Origin: Tyto alba
Taxonomy: Eukaryota; Chordata; Aves; Strigiformes; Tytonidae
Length of the DNA stretch: 64,000 nt
Assembly (NCBI RefSeq): GCF_018691265.1
Contig: NW_024881313.1
Span: forward strand, 14,129,518 to 14,193,517
Reading direction: 5' to 3'
Position 1 is the first letter of the stretch. Each line of letters opens with the position of its first letter. Both the position numbers and the translations under genes were made by a program. Positions 50,001-64,000 of the stretch are shown here, piece by piece. Under the pieces are notes generated by a model. The model ran no database searches. It was not told the DNA's origin and saw nothing but the letters and a program-made list of their open reading frames with translations.

Positions 50001-52885
50001 TGACCTTTATTTACTGCATAAATCCATGTGATAAAATACACCCATCTCACTTTCCTGTTGTGTTTACAACAAAGATGTGTATGCAAGCTTAGGAAGTAAA
50101 CCAGCAACTGCAGACCCTTCTTCACAGGCCATGAGTGGCCCACGCTGAGAAGGAAGTGAGAAGCAAAGAGCAGTGGAGGGCAAGGAGTGAACTGCAAGGG
50201 GCAGCAGACAGAAACCCCCATGCCTTGACCCCAACCACCTATGCTGTCCTTCACCTCACTGAGGGGACTGGGAGGGAGGGAAAGCAGTGAAAACAAGGGG
50301 AGTTGAGGTGAGAAAGGAAGGAGGAGAGGTGTTTGTCTGAAGTTGAGCCTGAGGAAAGGTGGGGAAAGGTGTTTCCCTAAGTGTTTGTTCAATAGTATAT
50401 GGTTTCTTTTTTTTTTCCCTCAATACCCAAATCAGTAATTAAATGTTTGTGTTAACTGGCAATAAATTAAATTAAGTGAAATTCCCTGAGCTGAGACGGT
50501 GCTGCCTGTGACACTGCAGAACAGCCGAGTTACAGCCCAGGCTGGTGAAAAGCAGGCCCCAGGGGGATGGAAGGGCAGCGAGTACACTCTGCCTACCAGC
50601 ATGGAAAAGCCAACATGCAGCAACAAGCTCCCAGCAACACTAACTGCCACTGCCAGCTCCTGCCAGACACCCTGGTGAAGCTCCTGGAGGGAGAGCTGAG
50701 CTGATAAGCAAGCTAAACTGATACATTTGAGGCTAAAAATGCCCTGGAGGAACTCTGCCAGTGGAAAAAATGTGACCAACCAGGGTGACTGCTGTTATCT
50801 GAACTTGTAAGAGACTATTGATGTCCCCTGTCTTTCAGCACATAATTATGGGACAAGTCTTCCTAGGCTCCTAAAATAGTTAGAGATGAGACAGGTCCCT
50901 TCAAATTATATTTGGTGCTCTGAATCTCCACCTGGAAGAGCCCATTTATCTCTGTTTTCTGAACAGAGAGTCCAGAGGAGCTGCCTAGCTGAGTAAGTTC
51001 CTTAAGTTGAGGGTGGCCTTAAATTTGGTAGTCTGATTCTGGACCTTGAAATGGTCTTAGTATCAATAAGACCTTCAGCTTGCCAGGATTGCTAATGAGC
51101 AGCCCTGCTTACCTATCAAAACATCAGAAATAATGCTTGGTATTTCTTCCCAGGCTACAACATTTGATTTTATTTAGGTTGAGCTTCATTCTGGCCCCAC
51201 CTTATCCTCTATCTAGATATGTAAAGGTAGAAGGATGTTTTACATTATAAAAAGGCCTACTCTGTTCACCTGATTCCTAATGACTCATACTAACCTATCC
51301 AGTGAATATCTCACGTTGAAGTTACCACAGCATAGCATTCTCAGGGTAGACTTGGCAGAAATAAACAAAGGCAATTGTGCCGTAACATGAAAAAAGACAC
51401 TTAAGCACCAATAGCAGTTATTCCAACATACAGCAGGAGTGCAATTTAGTCACCTAAACACAGGCAACTGGTACCATTTTAGAAACCCTGGGGTGTTCTG
51501 CCCCATCTCCAACTGCCATTGGGAAGAGCCAAGGTCTCCCAGATTACATCAGGCAGCCCTATGTTTTAGGGCATCTCAACTGACATTAGAAACCTTTGTT
51601 TAGGCAAATGATTTGTACCCTGACAGTCTTGATATTTGCACAGAAATGCAAGTCATGGTGAATGGTACCTAGTAATTAGTCATATTATGATTACCCCTTA
51701 TATGTTCAAAACATCAATACAATTTGCATTGAGGCTCGGCAATAAATTCTGCTGATACAGCTACATGGAATATACGGCTATCCCAGGATTACCTGGCTTT
51801 TCAAAATCTGTTTTAGGATGCATCTGCTACTCTCCCAGGATATGGAGCTGGGAAGCCAGAGATTGAATGGCAAGAAAATTAAAGCGGAACAACATATAGG
51901 AAGCTTCCTGCACCTTGTATGGAGGAAGATTCAAAGAAAAATAATGCTGAAAATTTGCTATGATGGACTGAGAGGAGAAGAAAGATGATACCAGGAATGG
52001 TAAACAAAGACAGGAAATAGCCTGCTGGTGGTGTTAGTTCTTGATTAGGAGCCCGTTAAATTTTGGCTAGAGGGCTAAACCCAAGGAGGCATTTTGTCAG
52101 CCCAAATGTGGAGAGAAAACAGAAAGACAATAGAACAATTAGACAGAGGAAGAGAGCAGAAGTGAACAAACATATTGCCCCTATTACAATGACACACAGC
52201 TAGAGCTTTGTAGCAGTACTGCCCAGCTGCCTTTAGACTAACTGAAAATGAGAAAATAAATCAAACTTTCTTTTGACTGTCAAGGGTAAAGAGAGAACTG
52301 TTTCTTTTTCAGCCACTGGTAACTCGATAGCTTGCCACAGTGTATTTCACATAAGGAAGTCTGTAAAGCAACATCTAAGTCTTCCTTGTGATTAATATTC
52401 CTTATGATCTCCAGTCACCTAATCGCATCCTGACCTCAGTGAGGGTCAACTGTGAGAAGGGATGGGCTGTGGGAGCAGGGTGGGCTACCAGGAGGTGCTG
52501 GCAAATGATGGAGCAGCTGGAGAGAAAAAGAGGACCTCTGCAGACATGAACAAATAAATAATGGCAAACCAAAGGCACTGACCTCAGGAATAATGCCACG
52601 GGTCCAGAGCTGCACAGAGCTATTGAAAGAAGAGGAGCAATCCACACCTAATGTCCAGATGCACTGACTGTAGGATATGCCTCTTCCCTCAAATTAATCC
52701 AAAAAACTACAGCATGCAATGCAGTGCTATCCTGAGACACAGAACACCAAGTCTGAAGGGATTCCCAGGGTGCACTAAGCAGTGCTTGGACTGCCAGATA
52801 TGCTATATAATGCAAGATAGATACTCTGCACTGCACAGTTAATTCTTGCATTCTGAATGGTAGCAACGGTAATAAGCTTTCTTGG
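47061..52885. other. Intergenic, no gene seen
   Basis: AT-rich with a TA-rich patch near 47157-47185 and an acceptor-like pyrimidine tract ending at about 47840. The 49860-50390 and 50500-50720 parts are GC-richer, with open frames of 115-136 codons on the minus strand that match no protein I know. Confidence 0.6.
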
Positions 52886-52980
52886 TTGTTTTTTTTTTTT
52901 TTTTGTTTGTTTGTTTTGGGTTCTGTTTGTTTGTTTTTTGGTTTGGTTTGTGTTCTTTTTTTTTTTTTTTTTCTTTTTTT
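52886..52980. repeat. T-rich tract with (GTTT)n
   Basis: Long T runs, GTTT units and GGTTT units over about 95 bases, ending directly in cccag at 52981. It therefore also looks like a strong splice acceptor on the plus strand, though no exon can be supported after it. Confidence 0.9.
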
Positions 52981-54732
52981 CCCAGGAGCTAGGTACTTCC
53001 CTGGATATCTAACAGCCTGGACTGTAAAACAGTCCCTCTCCGATCCAGATAAGCTGCATGGTCACTTCTGGTCTGAGCCAGATGTGCCCGAGCTGGTGGT
53101 CCATTAGATGTAGTGCCTGTGCACATGGATTTCACATTACGTTGATGAGACCAGCTGGATCAAATACACACAATGCCAATTTTCTTTGCAGCATAGGGTT
53201 TGTCCGAATAGGCACTGTTTGGTGGCCTGGGACCATGCAGACCTCCAAACCAACAGTTTATCCAGGGTGTCTAAAATCCTTAACATGGCTCAGATTTTTT
53301 TCAACAGGACACTTTTAACTGCTTATAAGCAAATTAATTTCCAATCTGTTCTATTTTATCTTCTTAATCTTTTCCTCAGAATATGCTTTCAGCCATCAAA
53401 GCATCCAAGTTGAAGAAAATGGTCCCAGGTATTGAAATTACTAAGTCCCCCTGAAAAAAATCTGGAAATCTGAACTAGTGTACTACACACATTTTTGTTT
53501 CACCTTGAAGAAAAAAAAAAAAAGGGCTCTAATTCAGAAAAAATGCTCTATTTCCATTTTTCATTTATGCAAATTACACTCTGAATAAATAAATCTACAT
53601 AATCTCACCTCCCTGCTAGACAACTTGCAGTAACATTTGCCAAGAGGAAGACAGGCTTTTCTGATACTAATGCATAAAACATGCTGAATAAAAAAATTAA
53701 AACAAATCATATTGAGTAAATAGCTGCTGTGCAGCTCTGAAAAGAATAATAGAGGGACTGATGAATTACTCAGGATTGTCTTGTTCAATTATTTCAAACA
53801 TGCTGCCAGTTAAGGGTATATTTAAGTCAAGGTTTTAATAGAGATGGTCACATCCCAAACCACCCAAATCTATAGACTTTTTTTTCCTTTAATTTCCATG
53901 GAACAGGTGTGTAGACCTCTCTGCTGAAGCACCCAACAGTGTCAGGCTGTTAGTCCTGGAAGACCAACCTATTTGGTGTGTAGCTGATCTACTGTGCAGG
54001 GGCTGCAGCTCCAAGAAAGCAGACATCTTAGGCTGTTTGGGGAACGCCTTTCCTAATCTGATCAAAACTATTCCTTGCTCTCTGTGTCCTCTGTCCATGT
54101 AAGACACAGGCTCGGTAACTGTAAAGACCGCTACTGGTCTTGGGTCTGCAACAGGCAAAGGATAAAACAAAAATCAATGGCACTATGTTCTGATTAGGTA
54201 TCAATGGCCCTTTGCCACTCTGCATAAGGTAGATGCTGAAAGGCAACTCTTCTTCCTAATGGCTCATCTAGAAACTATCAAACTCCAGTCATACTTGGGG
54301 CTTGGACACTCTCCTGTAACCTTTCAAATATCTTTTCACACTGGAAAATCTATTATGGGCAGCTGAACCCTTATGTTCTTTTCTCTAAAGAACTAAGACT
54401 AGTCAACGAAGTAAGGTCCACCAAAAGGCTTGAGCATTATAAACTGCATCACCAAATTTTTAGATGCTGTGATGCTTTCTGGAATTCAAAGATGTCTTTC
54501 CTCAGAGAATAAATGTAGGTTCTTTACATGCTTCCTTGGAGGCATGGGTATGGGATGGGATATACAAATTCTACAGACTGAGTAGGAAGCTATCTAAGAA
54601 TGCCAGTAAGAAACCTTAAGAAAATAAAATTTAAGGTGCCTTGGCTAAGAAATCAGTCACAAGACTAGTACTAAAATCAGTGTTTTCTAACAGCTACCTG
54701 CAGGAAGATGAGTTCTTTCCACTTGTTTATTG
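52981..54732. other. Intergenic, no gene seen
   Basis: Mixed-composition unique sequence with an A-run near 53508. There is no supported gene. Confidence 0.65.
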
Positions 54733-54770
54733 CATAGCCTGATGGTTAAGAGCATACATCTGGGATATGG
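54733..54770 (+). mobile_element. tRNA-like SINE head remnant
   Basis: Positions 54735-54745 (TAGCCTGATGG) match box A with one mismatch and run into ttaagagcatacatctggga, as in MIR-class SINE heads (TAGTGGTTAAGAGCA...TGGG). The element cannot be followed beyond about 54770. Confidence 0.5.
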
Positions 54771-54935
54771 TATGTCACCCACATCAACCAACTGCCAGCA
54801 GAATTTATCTTTGGTAGGCTATTTGGTGTTGCAGACTGAGTTAATTACTTGTCAAATCTGCTCCACCATGACTGAAAATACTTTAATATACTTTGGAAGA
54901 AAGAAAAAGACTGACCCCCAAATAACCAGCAAACA

Positions 54936-55040
54936 GTCTGGTGCTTGGGGCGCTTGGCTTTGACATCAGGTCAAATACAACTTGGACACAGTGGGGGTTT
55001 GAAGGCAAGCCTATTGCCTTACCCACAGGGCACCTCCTCC
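54936..55040. mobile_element. Possible SINE remnant with two opposed tRNA-like halves
   Basis: The left part (tggtgcttggggcgcttggc) resembles a SINE head on the plus strand. The right part (gggtttgaaggcaagcc ... gccttacccacagggcac) resembles a tRNA-like head on the minus strand (GTGCCCTAACCACTGGGC read in reverse). This fits two nested or fused old SINEs, but the similarity is weak. Confidence 0.35.
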
Positions 55041-56929
55041 TGCAAGATCTAGTGGTTTGGCTTGGAGGATGCCTTGCAGATCAGGTCCTTCAGGCAAGGT
55101 AGGATGGGCACACCTTGATGAGAGAAACATGGTATGGCAGATACCTATGCCCTTGAAGACCCTGCTAGCAGAGAGTCAAAGCGTTTGAGGAATTACAGTG
55201 AGGTCTGTATTCATACAGTCATCTGCTGGAAAGGCTAGATAAGGTAATGTAAATTCTAGAATTCCAAAATATGTGGTATTGGATTTAAAACAATGGATTT
55301 AAAGTTTTTATTTTTAAATTTTAAAATATTTTTAAATTTAAAAATACTTTAATAAATGTTTTTAATATTTTTAAATATTAAATTTGGCTTACTGGTGATA
55401 CAGGAATACTCAGCTCCACAGATGAGAAATGCAAAGGAGGACTCAGATCCAAGACTGACTGGTCGGTCCCTATATAAGTAAGACACTCCTTCAGGAGTTC
55501 TTGATTTTCCTTGTTTCCCTGTGCAGTGGCTGGTCGTATCCCCATGGGAAGCGTAGATTCTTCTCTCTGCCAGCACTCCAGAGCTTCCTAACCAGCAGCT
55601 TGGCACAGGAAGAGGAGAAAAGGGGGTAGAAAGGACTGCTGTATCTTTCCTCCACAGCAGATGTGTAGGTAAAGGCTTCAAAACAAGTTCAAGCTGCTTC
55701 CTGCTCCAGGGCTACTTGAAGCTACTTGTCCATAGGAGTTTCCAAGTTACATTTTTTCTTAGATAATCTAGGTGCAGTTGAGCATCTCAGTATTTCCCAG
55801 TGTGCTGCAAATTCTGTAGTTTAGCTCTAGGTAAGGCAAAAACTAGAAGGCTTGAATATGGACCTCAGTAACTAAACGATCGCAGATCTTTGCAAGCTTT
55901 TGATATGACAGACCCCTATCTACTTTATGACTTTATCATGTACTCTTGGGATAGAGCAGGATACCTATTATTCCAAAATGTATGGCTTGCTAAAAATCCC
56001 AGCCAAGTTATAACTAGATTCCACATATTGATTTATTAAACCAGAGTTTTCATAATTTTCACAGTCGTCAGTGTCAGTCAGTCCTTCTGTCACATAAAAA
56101 TAAAATGTGACCATTTGATTAGATCTTTCAGCTGGCAGCAGGGCTCATCTCCCACCTTGCCTTAACTGTGGCCGCATGCCAGAACATGCTTATACTGGTT
56201 GAAACTGAATTCTATATGAATTCCCACACAAGTTTTTTGTTCAGTGTTTCCCTGACTTTAAATCTAGGACACAGTACAACCCAGCTGTGCAAGTCATTGT
56301 CTCGTGAATCAGATTCTTGCAGTGCAAGGGAAAGAAAACCTACTCCTCCAACAAACTGGCAGGACTGTTAGAAGGTGGTTGCCTAGAGAGAAGCCATCAG
56401 AGCCGCCACACGCACAAACTTGTTCAGGCTAGTAAGCGTTTAACTTTGCCTTTGTTTAAATCACCAACAGAATCTAGAATTAAGTGAAATGAATACGCTT
56501 TGGAATATTTAAAAGACGAGGCATTTCTCTTTTTCATGTAACATCCTAACTCTTATAGAATAAATTAGTCATGATCTCCCTTTCAAGCTGCTTCCTTGTT
56601 TCTCTGATGTGATGGACAAGGAATTTAAAAGATAGTAAATGAGATGTAGGTGTTGAAACAGTATGTTAAAATGCCATACGGAAAAGAACCCCAACACCAC
56701 AGGTTAATAGATTAGAAGGGCAGACGGCTGATACTTGATAGGTTTTGCTGGAATATAAATCAATAATGGAAAACTATGAAGAGAACAGATGTGTTCAGTA
56801 GCGGCATTGGCTCGTATAATTCGGTCTAATGTTGCAGTGGACAGATTTATTCTACCCACAGCATTGAAAATACATTTGACACTTTCCACAGAGGGTAGCT
56901 TTCCTCAGCTTCGGCCCATGCGGCACGTC
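55041..56929. other. Intergenic, upstream flank of SEM1
   Basis: Contains the A/T-only tract at 55290. The rest is AT-rich until the CpG island begins. No divergent coding gene is visible next to the SEM1 promoter. Confidence 0.65.
55290..55385. repeat. A/T-only low-complexity tract
   Basis: Almost pure A/T with repeated ATTTTTAAA and TTTAAAAAT motifs, several of them self-complementary (atttttaaatttaaaaat near 55328). DNA-unwinding or matrix-attachment behaviour is possible but unproven. Confidence 0.85.
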
Positions 56930-57015
56930 AGCCAGCTGCAGGGAGCCCGGGCTCATACCGGAGGGATAAATCTCGCTGGCACCAGGCCCCGTCGCCGACC
57001 GTCCCTCCGGTTTAG

Positions 57016-63355
<6,340 letters not shown>

Positions 63356-63510
63356 TTTTTGCTGAATATGGAGTGGTTTAACATTGAACTGTGGATAGAC
63401 TATATTGAGAAAAGAAGAAAAGGTGGAAAATGAAAAGACACACTTAGTTCATTATCTGCTTGGATTTATTATTGTTTTGTATAAAAAATAAAGTTTTTAA
63501 TCTTAGCTTA
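63356..63510 (+). other. SEM1: SEM1 3' UTR
   Basis: The stretch from the TAG stop to the probable cleavage site just past the AATAAA at 63487. At about 155 bases it is short, as expected for this transcript. The exact cleavage site is inferred as 10-25 bases after the signal. Confidence 0.75.
63487..63492 (+). terminator. SEM1: SEM1 polyadenylation signal AATAAA
   Basis: A canonical AATAAA lies 132 bases after the stop codon. It is followed by a T-rich stretch (agtttttaatctt) consistent with a downstream element. This is the most likely main 3' end of the SEM1 mRNA. Confidence 0.85.
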
Positions 63511-64000
63511 GTCAAACATTCAGCCTCTACTAAGCTGAGAGCTTCTATTTCAGTTCTGAAATGCCTTGTGTGACAGAATTCATGGACTTGCCTAGAATGC
63601 TACTTACAGTCTGGCAGGGGCTGATGCTATTGCACCAGCTGCCATCATGGGGAACAAAATAAGCGTAAGAATGAAGGCTGGGGAACATTTCTGCCATAGG
63701 GGATGTGGAGATGTCAAAAAGAAATAAAATACTCGTGTATTCCAGTTAAAATGCAGCAGAGGTAGAAGGGAGTTTTGGGGGGTGATAAAGCTTATTTTGC
63801 CTCAAGATTTTACTTCCTAATGCCTTGTTTCATTTTTGTTAGTAATTTCATGTGGGTGCCAGTTTGATAGACTCAAAAGATAAAACCCCTTTTAAAGTGC
63901 GTCTGGCAACAGCCGAAATCCAAACTCTCCAATCTTGTCCTGTCATTTCTCAAGCCTATTAAAGAGGAGACCTCTCTGGAGGTGAAAGGAGTTCTGTTCT
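63511..64000. other. Downstream flank of SEM1
   Basis: Contains the possible second poly(A) signal at 63723. No further gene is recognisable before the window ends. Confidence 0.6.
63723..63728 (+). terminator. Possible distal polyadenylation signal
   Basis: A second AATAAA lies 236 bases beyond the first, with TG-rich sequence (actcgtgtattcc) and later T/G runs after it. It could serve a longer SEM1 3' UTR. Position is the only support. Confidence 0.3.

Noticed and set aside
1..57000. DLX5 or DLX6 exon
   Set aside because: No open frame on either strand shows a homeodomain, in particular no WFQNxR motif.

Overview
The window is vertebrate nuclear DNA, most likely from a bird; another sauropsid is possible and the species cannot be read from the sequence. 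It is AT-rich with large non-coding stretches. Its recognisable interspersed repeats are old CR1 LINE fragments, a few decayed tRNA-derived SINEs and possible hAT-type DNA transposon remnants. There is no mammalian-type Alu or L1. The one gene I can prove has short introns.

That gene is SEM1 (DSS1/SHFM1), on the + strand at 57433-63355. Three coding exons join in phase to give a 70-residue acidic protein. It matches the human protein, as I recall it, at every position except residue 28 (Thr here, Ala in human). Exon 1 lies in a strong CpG island (about 56930-57900) with GC boxes, five tandem GAGCC units, and NRF1-like and YY1-like motifs 50-80 bases before the ATG. A poly(A) signal follows at 63487. 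SEM1 is a subunit of the proteasome lid and of TREX-2, and a BRCA2 partner, so a constitutive CpG-island promoter is expected.

Positions 1-56900 hold no supportable protein-coding gene. In vertebrates with known synteny the 5' side of SEM1 faces DLX6 and DLX5, and that interval carries limb, craniofacial and forebrain enhancers. This desert is therefore best read as part of the SEM1-DLX6 regulatory interval; that is inference from synteny, since no DLX exon lies in the window. Contents from left to right: a CR1 fragment of about 1.1 kb with reverse-transcriptase-region sequence (965-2085); a tRNA-derived SINE (7960-8060); a second CR1 (9690-10175) and probably a CR1 end (10935-11000); a GC-rich block with an orphan CpG island (13190-14770); a MIR-like SINE (16583-16735); several candidate conserved non-coding elements (21.6-24.2, 37.1-37.3, 42.0-42.2 and 46.7-47.1 kb); a CR1 3' end (30045-30112); two possible hAT remnants (38.9 and 41.7 kb); a second GC-rich block with a TATA-like box (43.5-44.25 kb); and a SINE cluster (54.7-55.0 kb).

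No new gene system is evident. The observations most worth a second look are the orphan CpG island, two perfect homeodomain-type palindromes (37285-37304 and 42060-42069), and the regulatory potential of the desert.
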